A stretch of DNA of 37,960 bases, from positions 1 to 37,960 of the forward strand of contig JAKPAM010000055.1 in NCBI GenBank assembly GCA_029779435.1. Reading direction: 5' to 3'. Source of the DNA: Pseudomonadota bacterium (GTDB lineage: Bacteria; Pseudomonadota; Gammaproteobacteria; Burkholderiales; Burkholderiaceae_E). The notes under the pieces were generated by a model that searched no databases, had not been told where the DNA came from, and saw nothing but the letters and a program-made list of their open reading frames with translations. Below, piece after piece: positions 1 through 7,645 of the stretch; within the stretch, counting starts at the first letter, position 1; every line of letters begins with the position of its first letter. The position numbers and the translations under genes were made by a program.

Positions 1-44
1 ACGAGGCCGAATACCGGCAGGGTCAAGGTAAGGACGGCGGACAT
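1..44 (-). CDS. Start of a probable AEC-family (auxin efflux carrier-like) transporter, cut by the window edge
   Basis: Only 14 codons are visible, reading leftward from an ATG at 44: MSAVLTLTLPVFGL. A hydrophobic start with an LPVFGL motif directly after the initiator is typical of AEC/auxin-efflux-carrier membrane proteins, which have about ten membrane segments and export small organic acids. No clear Shine-Dalgarno sequence precedes the ATG, and almost all of the gene lies outside the window, so the family call is a guess from the first residues. It would be divergent from the beta-propeller gene, with a shared control region at 45-327. Confidence 0.4.
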   Translation of the reverse strand, partial: MSAVLTLTLPVFGL

Positions 45-327
45 CGGAGGGGCGTGAGCCGTGATCGTTGGCCGGCTCGGGACGTGGTGAGCGTCAACGG
101 GAAATGAGCGCGGGAAGAACGGTGTTGTTCCAAGGATCCACTCCCTCTTCGAGGACCGGATCGCCGGGTATTTTGCGTCAGAATCCTGTCCACCGGCGGC
201 GCGGTCGCGCGTTGATCGGTAGGCGGATCGCTATCCGCGGGTCTTTTCTGCGGCTTCGGCCGTTTCTCATCGCAGCACGCCCGCTTCCCCTCTCGCCGGA
301 AGGGCGGACTGCCCGCGCAGGGTGGAT

Positions 328-1488
328 ATGAATCTCGTTGCTCGTGGTGCGCGGTCTTCGTTGTCGACGAAGCGCCGATCGATCGTCGCGGCCCTTGCCG
401 CCGCATGGTGCGTGCCGGCGCTTGCCGATCCGACCCGTCCTGCGCCGGCTCCGGCGATCCGGGCCTCCGGAGGGACGGCGATCAAGCCGGCCGCCGTGAC
501 CGCCACGACGGCGCCGACGATGGCCGTGCCCGCGATACCGTCGCCGGCCACCGCGCCGATCGAAGCGGCGCCGGCCATGGGTGCGGGCGGTGTCGCCGTC
601 GTGCTCAACTCGCGCGACGCCACGGTGTCGCTGATCGACATGGCGACGTTCACCGAGGTCGGCCGCGTCAACGTCGGCAAGGAGCCGCACCATCTGTATC
701 CGACACCGGACGGGCGCCAGTTGATCGTCGCCAACGCGATCTCGAACGACCTGGATCTGCTCGATCCGGCGACCGGCAAGCCGACCGGCCGCGTGCGCAA
801 CATCGACGATCCTTATCAGATCAGCTTCTCGCCGGACCGCAAGTGGTTCGGCGTCAACGCGCTGCGGCTGGACCGTGTCGACCTGTACCACTATGACGGG
901 GCCGAGATGAAGCTGGCCAAGCGCGTGCCGCTCGCCAAGGCGCCCAGCCACCTGTGGTTCTCGTCGGACAGCCGGTGGCTGTACGTGACGCTGCAGGAGA
1001 GCGACGAGGTCGCGGCGATCGACGTCGAGCGCCAGGAGGTCGCATGGCGGATGCCGGTCGGCAGGCAGCCGGCCGGGATCATCGTGACGCCCGATGACAA
1101 GTACCTGATGGTCGGCGTGATGGGCGAGGACTACGTGCTCGTCATCGATCCGGCCAGGCAGGCCGAGGTCGCGCGCATCGTCACCGGCAAGGGGGCGCAC
1201 AACTTCCGCGGCCTGGGCGACAAGCGCCACGTGTTCGTGTCCAACCGCGTCGACAACACGATCTCGAAGGTCGACATGACGACGCTGAAGGTCGTCGATA
1301 CGATCGCCGTGCCGGGCGGCCCCGATTGCATCGAGGTGACGGCCGACGGCAAGCAGTTGTGGGTGACGTCGCGCTGGGCCAAGCGGATTTCGATCGTCGA
1401 CCTGGACCAGCGCAAGGTCGTGCGGGTCGTCAACGTCGGCCGCTCACCGCACGGCATCTTCTTCCAGCAGCGCGCGCCGCTGCTCTGA
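328..1488 (+). CDS. Secreted YVTN/YncE-type beta-propeller protein
   Basis: A 386-residue protein if ATG 328 is used; an in-frame GTG lies six bases upstream at 322. The N-terminus (KRR followed by a hydrophobic stretch ending PALAD) is a Sec signal peptide, so the protein should be periplasmic or exported. An Ala/Pro/Thr-rich linker of about 50 residues follows, then repeated beta-propeller blades with the YVTN-like pattern (for example VVLNSRDATVSLID, LIVANAISNDLDLLD, VFVSNRVDNTISKVD, LWVTSRWAKRISIVD). Such proteins act as scaffolds or binding proteins, and the ligand cannot be read from sequence. Its stop codon (1486-1488) overlaps the first bases of a palindromic repeat, and the next gene encodes a polysaccharide deacetylase, suggesting an envelope or exopolysaccharide role. 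Confidence 0.8.
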   Translation: MNLVARGARSSLSTKRRSIVAALAAAWCVPALADPTRPAPAPAIRASGGTAIKPAAVTATTAPTMAVPAIPSPATAPIEAAPAMGAGGVAVVLNSRDATVSLIDMATFTEVGRVNVGKEPHHLYPTPDGRQLIVANAISNDLDLLDPATGKPTGRVRNIDDPYQISFSPDRKWFGVNALRLDRVDLYHYDGAEMKLAKRVPLAKAPSHLWFSSDSRWLYVTLQESDEVAAIDVERQEVAWRMPVGRQPAGIIVTPDDKYLMVGVMGEDYVLVIDPARQAEVARIVTGKGAHNFRGLGDKRHVFVSNRVDNTISKVDMTTLKVVDTIAVPGGPDCIEVTADGKQLWVTSRWAKRISIVDLDQRKVVRVVNVGRSPHGIFFQQRAPLL

Positions 1489-1530
1489 ACCCGTGATCGA
1501 ATCAGCCGCGCCCGATGCATTCCCGGGTTC
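1487..1530. repeat. Compact 44-bp palindromic element related to the fold-back element at 29091
   Basis: The left end, GAACCCGTGATCGAATCAGC, and the right end, CATTCCCGGGTTC, match the two ends of the 159-bp fold-back element at 29091-29249 with few mismatches, but the interior is missing. The two ends pair imperfectly to form a hairpin. It begins inside the stop codon of the upstream gene, just as the longer copy starts immediately after a stop codon. It covers the GTG at 1493, which is one argument against using that GTG as the deacetylase start. It could act as a REP-like mRNA hairpin or be an internal-deletion remnant of a MITE. Confidence 0.6.
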
Positions 1531-1543
1531 CGAGGCGACCATC

Positions 1544-2407
1544 GTGCGAATCCTCAGGATCGCCGCCGCGGCGATCGGCTCCGCCGCGGCGCTGGCGAGC
1601 GCCCCCGTCCAGTCGGCCGGTGCGGCCGCGACGGCGGCGGCCGGCACCGCCAACGGGGTCGCCACGGCCGTGGCACCGCCAACGGCCTGCCGCGGCACCG
1701 TCTACCTGACGCTGGACACCGGCAACATGAGCCAGGCCGAACGGATCGCGCGGATCCTGCGAGAACAGGGCGTGCGCGCGACGTTCTTCCTGGCCAACGA
1801 GAGGACGCCGCGCGACGACCATGCGCTGGATCCGTCGTGGCAGCCGTACTGGCGTGCGCGTGTCGCCGAAGGCCACGCGTTCGGCAGCCACACGTTCGAT
1901 CACGTGTACTTCCGCGCGATGGATGCCGGCGATCCGTCGCGGGTGATCGCTCGTCCGCAGTTCGGCGACGCGGCCGGCAAGACCGTCCGCTGGAACGCCG
2001 CGCAGGTCTGCGACGAGATCCGGCGGGTCGACGAGCGTTTCGCGGCGATGACCGGGCGGCGGCTCGATCCGTTCTGGCGGGCGCCGGGCGGCAAGGCGCC
2101 GCCGGCCGTCATGCGGGCCGCGCAGGCGTGCGGCTATCGCCACGTGTTCTGGGCACCCGCGGGCTTCCTGGGCGACGAACTGCCGTCCGAGCCGGTCCAT
2201 ACGAACGCGGTGCTGCTCGAGCGCGCGCTGCGGACGATCCGCGACGGTGACATCCTGATGGCGCACCTGGGCATCTGGTCGCGCAAGGATCCGTTCGCGC
2301 CGATGCTCGAGCCGCTGATCGCCGGGCTGCGCGAACGGGGTTTCTGTTTCGCGACATTGAATGAATCGCCGGCGCCGGCGCGGGCCGCGATCGGGAAGGG
2401 ATCCTGA
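1544..2407 (+). CDS. Polysaccharide deacetylase family protein (NodB fold), exported
   Basis: A 287-residue protein when started at GTG 1544, which puts the signal peptide at the N-terminus (MRILRIAAAAIGSAAALASA). The open frame extends to GTG 1493, but that codon lies in a palindromic repeat. NodB-type motifs are visible: YLTLDTG (residues 54-60) in place of canonical TFDDG, SHTFDH (115-120) with the two metal-site histidines, FWRAPGGK (177-184), and DILMAHLG (236-243). The family removes N- or O-acetyl groups from sugar polymers outside the cytoplasm. The second motif-1 aspartate, usually a metal ligand, is threonine here; I recall LTFDTG-type sequences in some proteobacterial members, so activity is not excluded. 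Its stop overlaps the next start (TGATG), implying translational coupling. Confidence 0.85.
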   Translation: MRILRIAAAAIGSAAALASAPVQSAGAAATAAAGTANGVATAVAPPTACRGTVYLTLDTGNMSQAERIARILREQGVRATFFLANERTPRDDHALDPSWQPYWRARVAEGHAFGSHTFDHVYFRAMDAGDPSRVIARPQFGDAAGKTVRWNAAQVCDEIRRVDERFAAMTGRRLDPFWRAPGGKAPPAVMRAAQACGYRHVFWAPAGFLGDELPSEPVHTNAVLLERALRTIRDGDILMAHLGIWSRKDPFAPMLEPLIAGLRERGFCFATLNESPAPARAAIGKGS

Positions 2408-3381
2408 TGGACGCGCTGGCCGAGGGCTTTGCCCGCGTGCAGATGTGGCTGTTCGAGGGGCTGATCCAGCCGCTGGTGTTCAACCTGGGTTGGATGCGCT
2501 GGCAGGAAGAGGCGTTCGATGCGACCGAATGGCTGTTGGCCGGTATCGTCGAAGTCGTGCTGCTGGCCGTCGTGCTCGGACTGCTGCAGCGTTGGATGCC
2601 GGCCGAGCCGATCGTCGATCGCGCGTCGATCAGGACCGACATCCTCTATACGCTGCTGCATCGGCTCGGGGCCTTCTCGCTGCTGGTGTTCGCGCTGGTG
2701 ACGCCGCTGATGGATGGCATCGAAGGACATCTGCGCATGCTGGGCCTGTCCCGGCTCAACGTCGACCAGATCTGGCCGGGGGTCACCGACCAGCCGCTGG
2801 TAAGCTTCGCGATCTACCTGGTGATCTTCGACTTCGTCGACTACTGGGTGCATCGCGGGCAGCACCAGCTCGATTGGTGGTGGCAATTGCATGCCGTCCA
2901 TCACAGCCAGCGGCAGATGACGTTCTGGACCGATGATCGCAATCACGTACTCGACGACCTGCTGCATGATGGCCTGTTCGCGGTGCTGGCCGTGTTCATC
3001 GGCGTCGGGGCGGGCCAGTTCATGTCGTTGATCATCGCCGTGCGCATCATCGAAAGCCTGCAGCACGCGAACCTGCGCTGGCGGTTCGGCGCGGTCGGCG
3101 AGCGCCTGCTGGTCAGCCCGAGCTTCCACCGCCGCCACCACGCGATCGGCGCCGGGCACGAGGGGCGGCACCAGGGATGCAACTTCGCCGTGTTGTTTCC
3201 GATCTGGGACGTGTTGTTCGGCACCGCCGATTTTCGTCCGGGCTTCGTGCCGACCGGGATCCGCGATCAACTGAGCGGACGCGACTATGGCCGGGGCTTC
3301 TGGCGGCAGAACTGGTTGGGGCTGCGTCGGCTGTTCGGCATCGATGCGCGGCCGCCGGACGAAGGAGTGGGCGGATGCTGA
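2407..3381 (+). CDS. Sterol desaturase/fatty acid hydroxylase superfamily membrane protein
   Basis: A 324-residue integral membrane protein with the histidine clusters of the di-iron fatty acid hydroxylase superfamily: HRGQH at 149-153, LHAVHH at 161-166 and HRRHH at 241-245, separated by hydrophobic helices. Enzymes of this family hydroxylate or desaturate lipid substrates at the membrane using O2. The specific lipid is not predictable from sequence; hopanoid, ornithine-lipid or acyl-chain substrates are all possible. It is coupled at both ends: its ATG overlaps the deacetylase stop, and its last seven bases overlap the next start. The arrangement suggests a shared role in envelope lipid or surface modification. 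Confidence 0.88.
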   Translation: MDALAEGFARVQMWLFEGLIQPLVFNLGWMRWQEEAFDATEWLLAGIVEVVLLAVVLGLLQRWMPAEPIVDRASIRTDILYTLLHRLGAFSLLVFALVTPLMDGIEGHLRMLGLSRLNVDQIWPGVTDQPLVSFAIYLVIFDFVDYWVHRGQHQLDWWWQLHAVHHSQRQMTFWTDDRNHVLDDLLHDGLFAVLAVFIGVGAGQFMSLIIAVRIIESLQHANLRWRFGAVGERLLVSPSFHRRHHAIGAGHEGRHQGCNFAVLFPIWDVLFGTADFRPGFVPTGIRDQLSGRDYGRGFWRQNWLGLRRLFGIDARPPDEGVGGC

Positions 3382-4154
3382 ACCGGGTGGCGCAGGCGTT
3401 CACGCAGGGTGTGCGCAGCCAGTTCAAGTCGCCGATGCTCAAGCTGCTGCTGGTGCCGTTCGTCGTCGCCCTGCTGCTGTGGGGCGTCGCGGTCTGGTTC
3501 GCCTGGACGCCGCTGGTCGCCTGGCTCGACCAGACGCTGTTCGATTCGACCGGGGTCATGCGCTGGGTGCAGGAGCAGATGACACGGATCGGCATCGCCG
3601 ATTTCGGCCGCGCCGCTTCGTCGGTGATCGCGATGTTGCTGTGGGTGCCGCTGGTGTTCATGTCGGCGACCGTGGTCATCGCCGTGCTGGCGATGCCGCT
3701 GGTGACCCGGTACCTGGGCCAGCAGGACTATGCCGACGTCGCGCGGCGGGGCAGTACGTGGGACGTGCTGCCGAGCCTGTGGAACGCGCTGAAGGCGTTC
3801 GCGGTGTTCGTGATCGGCTATCTGGTGACGATGCCGCTGTGGCTGATTCCGCCGTTGGCTTTCGTCGTGCCATGGCTGTGGTGGAGCTGGCTGACCGCGC
3901 GGCTGATGCGGTTGGACAGCCTGATCGAGCATGCCGATCCGGTGGAACGCCGCGCGCTCATCGCGGCCAACCGGCGCGAGTACGGGGTGCTCGGGATGCT
4001 GGTGTCGGCGCTGAACTACGTGCCGCCGCTGTTCCTGATCACGCCGGTGCTGTCGGCGCTGGTCTTCACCCACTATTCGCTGGCCCGGCTGCGCGAGCGA
4101 CGGGCCATGCCCGAACGGATCGAACATGGCATTCGGCCTGATCATCATCGGTGA
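3375..4154 (+). CDS. EI24 domain-containing membrane protein (CysZ-like fold)
   Basis: A 259-residue hydrophobic protein starting MLNRVAQAFTQGVRS at ATG 3375. The open frame continues further upstream, but GGAG lies just before this ATG and the start overlaps the preceding stop by seven bases. It has several long membrane segments (LLLVPFVVALLLWGVAVW, VVIAVLAMPLV, FVIGYLVTMPLWLIPPLAF, LFLITPVLSALVF) and a terminal SLARLRERR motif, the pattern of EI24/CysZ-family proteins. CysZ members are associated with sulfate uptake, while EI24 members in Burkholderiales are mostly uncharacterised. The last 29 bases overlap the following gene. Confidence 0.8.
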   Translation: MLNRVAQAFTQGVRSQFKSPMLKLLLVPFVVALLLWGVAVWFAWTPLVAWLDQTLFDSTGVMRWVQEQMTRIGIADFGRAASSVIAMLLWVPLVFMSATVVIAVLAMPLVTRYLGQQDYADVARRGSTWDVLPSLWNALKAFAVFVIGYLVTMPLWLIPPLAFVVPWLWWSWLTARLMRLDSLIEHADPVERRALIAANRREYGVLGMLVSALNYVPPLFLITPVLSALVFTHYSLARLRERRAMPERIEHGIRPDHHR

Positions 4155-5091
4155 CGAGATCCTGTCCGGCAAGCGGCAGGACAAGCACTTCCCCCGTATC
4201 GTCGAGTTGTTGCGCCAGCGCGGGCTGTCGCTCGGATGGGCGCACTACGTCGGCGACGATCGGGCCGCCCTCGTCGAGCTATTGCGCCGCACGTTCGCCA
4301 GCGGCGACGTCGTCTTCTCGTGCGGCGGCATCGGCGCGACGCCCGACGATCACACGCGGCAGGCGGCGGCGGCCGCGCTCGGCCTGCCGTTGGTGCTGCA
4401 TCCGGAGGCGGCCGCGCTGATCACCGCGCGCGTCGCCGAGACGGCCGCGCAAGGGCAGGGCAGCGCCGACATGACGCTGCCGGACAACCAGCGCCGCCTG
4501 AAGATGGGTGAGTTTCCGGCCGGCGCCGACATCATCCCGAATCCGTTCAATCGGATTCCCGGGTTCCGGATCCGTCACCACTGGTTCGTGCCGGGCTTCC
4601 CGGTCATGGCCTGGCCGATGCTCGAGGCCGTGCTCGATACCCACTACCGGCATCTGTTCCATCGCGAATCCGCCGGGGACCGATCGATGATCGTCCGCGG
4701 GCTGGCCGAGTCGACGATCTCGCCGCTGATGGAGGATGTCGAGCGCGATTTTCCGTTGATCCGGGCCTACAGCCTGCCGTCCGTGGGATGGGACGGCGGC
4801 CGCCGCCACATCGAGCTGGGCGTCAAGGGTGATCTGGTATCGCTGGAGGCCGCGTTCGCACGACTGCGCGAGGGCGTGCTGGCGCTGGGCGGTGAGCTGG
4901 ACGGCGAGCCGGCGGCGTGCGGCGAACCGGGCCATGCGCCGGTGAGCTGCGGAGCGGCTGGCGGAGCAGGCGACGACGCTGCCGATGGATCAGAAAGTGA
5001 AACACGCCACGGATCGGACGGCGAACCGGACCGCGGGCCGGAGGCCCAGGCCGGGGCGCCGGCTGACACGTCGCGCCAGAAGGTGTCGTAA
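4126..5091 (+). CDS. MoaB/CinA-type molybdopterin-binding-fold protein (competence/damage-inducible protein A family)
   Basis: A 321-residue protein. Residues 1 to about 170 form a MoCF_biosynth domain: MAFGLIIIGDEILSGKRQDKH near the N-terminus, then FSCGGIGATPDDHTRQAAA, the signature loop. CinA-like proteins with this domain act as nucleotide or NMN-related hydrolases or in cofactor metabolism. This one lacks the separate C-terminal amidase domain of full-length CinA. Instead, about the last 60 residues are a low-complexity Gly/Ala/Glu/Asp tail that is probably disordered. It begins within the end of the EI24 gene (29-base overlap), closing the 1544-5091 coupled set. Confidence 0.83.
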   Translation: MAFGLIIIGDEILSGKRQDKHFPRIVELLRQRGLSLGWAHYVGDDRAALVELLRRTFASGDVVFSCGGIGATPDDHTRQAAAAALGLPLVLHPEAAALITARVAETAAQGQGSADMTLPDNQRRLKMGEFPAGADIIPNPFNRIPGFRIRHHWFVPGFPVMAWPMLEAVLDTHYRHLFHRESAGDRSMIVRGLAESTISPLMEDVERDFPLIRAYSLPSVGWDGGRRHIELGVKGDLVSLEAAFARLREGVLALGGELDGEPAACGEPGHAPVSCGAAGGAGDDAADGSESETRHGSDGEPDRGPEAQAGAPADTSRQKVS

Positions 5092-5163
5092 CGCGTCAGC
5101 CCGGCGTGACGCAGTGTGGCGCACGCCTGCCGTCGCCATGGCGGCATCCGCGATCGGGGCCTG

Positions 5164-5195
5164 GAAAAGAAAAAGCCCGGTAGACCGACCGGGCT
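5164..5195 (-). terminator. Rho-independent terminator of the phasin gene
   Basis: Read leftward, a perfect 8-bp stem (AGCCCGGT / ACCGGGCT, loop of six) is followed by TTTTTCTTTT. It lies about 65 bp past the phasin stop codon and is well formed. Confidence 0.85.
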
Positions 5196-5261
5196 CAAAG
5201 CACCCCTGGAGGAGGAGGCTTCAGGTGGTGCTGGAGGAGACAATCAAACCGCTTCTACCGC

Positions 5262-5798
5262 TCAAACCGCCGCCGATTTGCGCGCCGCACGGGGCGCGAT
5301 CTTCGACGCAGCCGCGATGTTCGCCTCAGCCAGTTCAACGGCTTGCTTCGTGGCTTTGTTGACTTGCTCGAACGCCGTGTTGGCGGCCGACAGCGTCGAC
5401 TTCACGAAGGACACCATGCTCTCGGAACCGGCGGGGGCATTTTTTGCCAGCACGTCGAACGCCGAGGTGAACTGCTTGTTGCTTTCCGCGACTTGCTTCT
5501 CGAACAATTTAGCAATCTCCGTGCCAGCTTCGTTCGCGATTTCGTAGACATGCTTGGCATACGAGGCGGCCTTGTCGGCGGCGGGCTGCGCGGCGCTCAT
5601 CGCGATCTCGGCCAGCGCCTTCGGATCCTTGGCCGACAGCAGCGCCTTGAAGTGCTCGGCCGATTCGGTCAGCGTCGCTTTGGTCGCCTGGATGTGCAGT
5701 TCGGCCAGCTTCTCGAAGCTCTCGACAGACTTCATCGCGATGGTCTGGAACGTCTCGAGCGCGGCTTTTTGCATCTGGGTGAATTTTTCGGGGGTCAT
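5262..5798 (-). CDS. phaP: Phasin (polyhydroxyalkanoate granule-associated protein)
   Basis: A 178-residue protein starting MTPEKFTQMQKAALETFQ at ATG 5798; the frame runs further upstream but only this start gives the family N-terminus. It is helical and amphipathic with a Phasin_2-type core (ETFQTIAMKSVESFEKLAELHI, then HFKALLSAKDPKALAEIAM, then YAKHVYEIANEAGTEIAKL) and an Ala/Lys-rich tail (KIAPRAARKSAAV). Phasins coat PHB granules and control their size and number. The length fits the family. It is a single-gene unit with its own strong promoter and terminator, which is usual for highly expressed phasins. It indicates that the organism stores PHB. Confidence 0.95.
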   Translation of the reverse strand: MTPEKFTQMQKAALETFQTIAMKSVESFEKLAELHIQATKATLTESAEHFKALLSAKDPKALAEIAMSAAQPAADKAASYAKHVYEIANEAGTEIAKLFEKQVAESNKQFTSAFDVLAKNAPAGSESMVSFVKSTLSAANTAFEQVNKATKQAVELAEANIAAASKIAPRAARKSAAV

Positions 5799-5899
5799 GA
5801 TGGGTATCTCGCTGTGCTGAATGAGGGCGGATTCGCGGGGTGGGGCAGCGGTCGGCCAACGTGCCGGTCGGTGCCGGAGCGTTGCGGCGCTGCCTTTTG

Positions 5900-5945
5900 T
5901 GCGTTGCAACAAAACGCATTTTAGGCCTTCGCTTCCGGGTGTCAA
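5900..5945 (-). promoter_or_regulatory. Phasin promoter with an overlapping palindrome
   Basis: On the minus strand, TTGACA (5945-5940) and TAAAAT (5923-5918) are separated by 16 bp, close to the sigma-70 consensus. Just downstream lies an inverted repeat TGCGTT/AACGCA (5900-5918) that also contains the palindrome GTTGCAAC. A PhaR-type repressor acting at the phasin promoter would be expected to bind around here; that role is inferred. Confidence 0.7.
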
Positions 5946-6275
5946 CCTATTTCTGTTGCAGTGCATCAATGTGACATCGCGGAGGATGGGCAATGGGCTC
6001 GGAGCGCCGGCGCGCAGCCCCGATCGGCGGGTCGAAGGGGCCCGGCGATCGGCTCGTTGCAGGGTCGCCACGACAGGGGGGCGGCGCTACCGCCGTTCGT
6101 CGGCTGCCCAACGGTCGGAGCGCGTCGAAGTCGGCTTTTTTCGCGTCGAATGTGACGCGGTCAGTCGCGGGAATGGCTTTTTTGGGCTGATTTTCTGACC
6201 GTCTACGGCCAGAAGTGACGCAGTTCGGACAATCGGGCAACTCCTCATGTGCCGGTGAGGAGATAACGGTAAATC

Positions 6276-6305
6276 TTTAAAAACACTAGGGATTTGGGAT
6301 ACTAT
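6276..6305 (+). promoter_or_regulatory. Probable sigma-70 promoter of the PBP7-like gene
   Basis: TTTAAA (6276-6281) and TACTAT (6300-6305) are 18 bp apart in an AT-rich island, 64 bp before the GTG start. The inverted repeat CTCCTCA/TGAGGAG lies immediately upstream and could be an operator. Confidence 0.5.
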
Positions 6306-6368
6306 CTGTGTCCCGGATCTGCGCGGCACGCGTTTTGCGCGAGATCTCGGCCTGCCGGAGCGTATCTC

Positions 6369-7559
6369 GTGACAAATCCCCCCAAATTCCGCCATCGATC
6401 GTTCAAAATCACCCTTCTGTCCGTAATTTCTATTATTTGTTTACACGCTCCGGGTGTCGGGGCGACAGGGGCGGGCAAGGCGAAGGCGGGAAGGTCGGCG
6501 GCACAGGCGGCGGCTCCGAAGGCGACGGCCAAGGCGGTCTCTCCTCGGCCCACGAAAGGCGAGACGGCGGGCGTTGCCAAGGTATCGGCGCGGGCTGCCG
6601 CTCGCCCCGCGGCCAAGACCGCGGTCCGGCCGATGCTGGATCGCAAGGCCGCAGTGGTGTCCGGCGCTCGCCGGGCAGCGCGCGTGGTGCCGGTATCGGC
6701 CGCGTCGACGATGATCGGTCGCCCGTCGATCGGCCAGGCGATCGGCTTGCACGCGGTCGAGGATCCGCTGGATCTGCATTCGGCCGTCGCGCTGGTCGTC
6801 GATTCGCGTTCCGGCGAGCCGCTGCTCGAGAAGAACGTCGGCGCCGTGCTGCCGATCGCGTCGATCTCCAAGGTGATGACGGCGATGGTCGTGCTCGACG
6901 CCAATCAACCGTCGAACGATGTGCTGGAAATCTCGCAGGCCGATGTCGACACCGAGCGGTTCAGCAGCTCGCGCCTGCGGGTCGGCAGCCGCCTGACCCG
7001 CGCCGAAGCGCTGCAGGCCGCGTTGATGGCGTCCGAGAATCGCGCGGCCAATGCGTTGGGCCGCTACTATCCGGGCGGCATGCCGGCGTTCGTGCGGGCG
7101 ATGAACCGCAAGGCGGCCAGCCTCGGCATGGTCGACTCCAATTTCGAAGAGCCGACGGGTCTGTCGAGCCGTAACGTATCCAACGCTGTCGATCTAGTGC
7201 GGATGGTCAGGGCCGCCTCCGACTATCCGTTGATCCGGCAGTATTCGACCGCGACCGAACTGGCGATCGACAACGGCTTCCGCACGGTCAGCTTCCACAA
7301 CACGAATCGGCTGGTCGATACGCCCAACTGGGACATCGGCCTGCAGAAGACCGGTTACATCTCCGAAGCCGGCAACTGCCTGGTCATGGAATCGCGGATC
7401 GAAGGCCGGCCGGTGATCATCGTGCTGCTCGACTCGGCTGGCCGCGGATCGCGCTTCGCCGATGCGCAGCGGATCCGTCGATGGATCGAAGACGGGCCGG
7501 GGCGCACCGCCACCCAGCCGGGCAAGATGACCCAGCACCAGGCGTCGCTCGGATCCTGA
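6369..7559 (+). CDS. pbpG: D-alanyl-D-alanine endopeptidase (PBP7-like, peptidase S11)
   Basis: A 396-residue protein from GTG 6369, chosen because GGAG lies eight bases upstream and the signal segment follows directly (FKITLLSVISIICLHAPGV). Residues about 30-120 are an Ala/Lys-rich low-complexity linker. The S11 penicillin-binding fold then shows all three active-site motifs: SISK at 165-168 (catalytic serine S165), SEN at 222-224 and KTG at 327-329. The family cleaves D-Ala-mDAP cross-links in peptidoglycan from the periplasmic side. The long basic linker is larger than in E. coli PBP7 and may contact the wall or membrane. It is a monocistronic unit; the next gene is convergent. Confidence 0.92.
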   Translation: MTNPPKFRHRSFKITLLSVISIICLHAPGVGATGAGKAKAGRSAAQAAAPKATAKAVSPRPTKGETAGVAKVSARAAARPAAKTAVRPMLDRKAAVVSGARRAARVVPVSAASTMIGRPSIGQAIGLHAVEDPLDLHSAVALVVDSRSGEPLLEKNVGAVLPIASISKVMTAMVVLDANQPSNDVLEISQADVDTERFSSSRLRVGSRLTRAEALQAALMASENRAANALGRYYPGGMPAFVRAMNRKAASLGMVDSNFEEPTGLSSRNVSNAVDLVRMVRAASDYPLIRQYSTATELAIDNGFRTVSFHNTNRLVDTPNWDIGLQKTGYISEAGNCLVMESRIEGRPVIIVLLDSAGRGSRFADAQRIRRWIEDGPGRTATQPGKMTQHQASLGS

Positions 7560-7567
7560 ACGGAGAC

Positions 7568-7584
7568 GGGCGCGCGACGCGCCC
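7568..7584. terminator. GC hairpin between convergent pbpG and iclR-type genes
   Basis: A perfect stem GGGCGCG/CGCGCCC with a 3-nt loop just after the pbpG stop. No T-run follows, so termination by this hairpin alone is uncertain. Confidence 0.3.
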
Positions 7585-7645
7585 TGGACGGGACGGGCCC
7601 CTTGTCGAGTCCCGGTCCCGGGTCTCTGTCGCGTCCGGCCCGGCC

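Larger units (their letters stand above)
5799..6368. other. Intergenic region between phasin and the D,D-endopeptidase gene
   Basis: 570 bases without a convincing gene. It holds the phasin promoter (5900-5945), a perfect 7-bp inverted repeat CTCCTCA/TGAGGAG at 6241-6262 with an 8-nt loop, the probable promoter of the endopeptidase gene (6276-6305), and two T-runs near 6136 and 6178 without a good stem. Reading frames across it have no family-like sequence. Confidence 0.6.
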
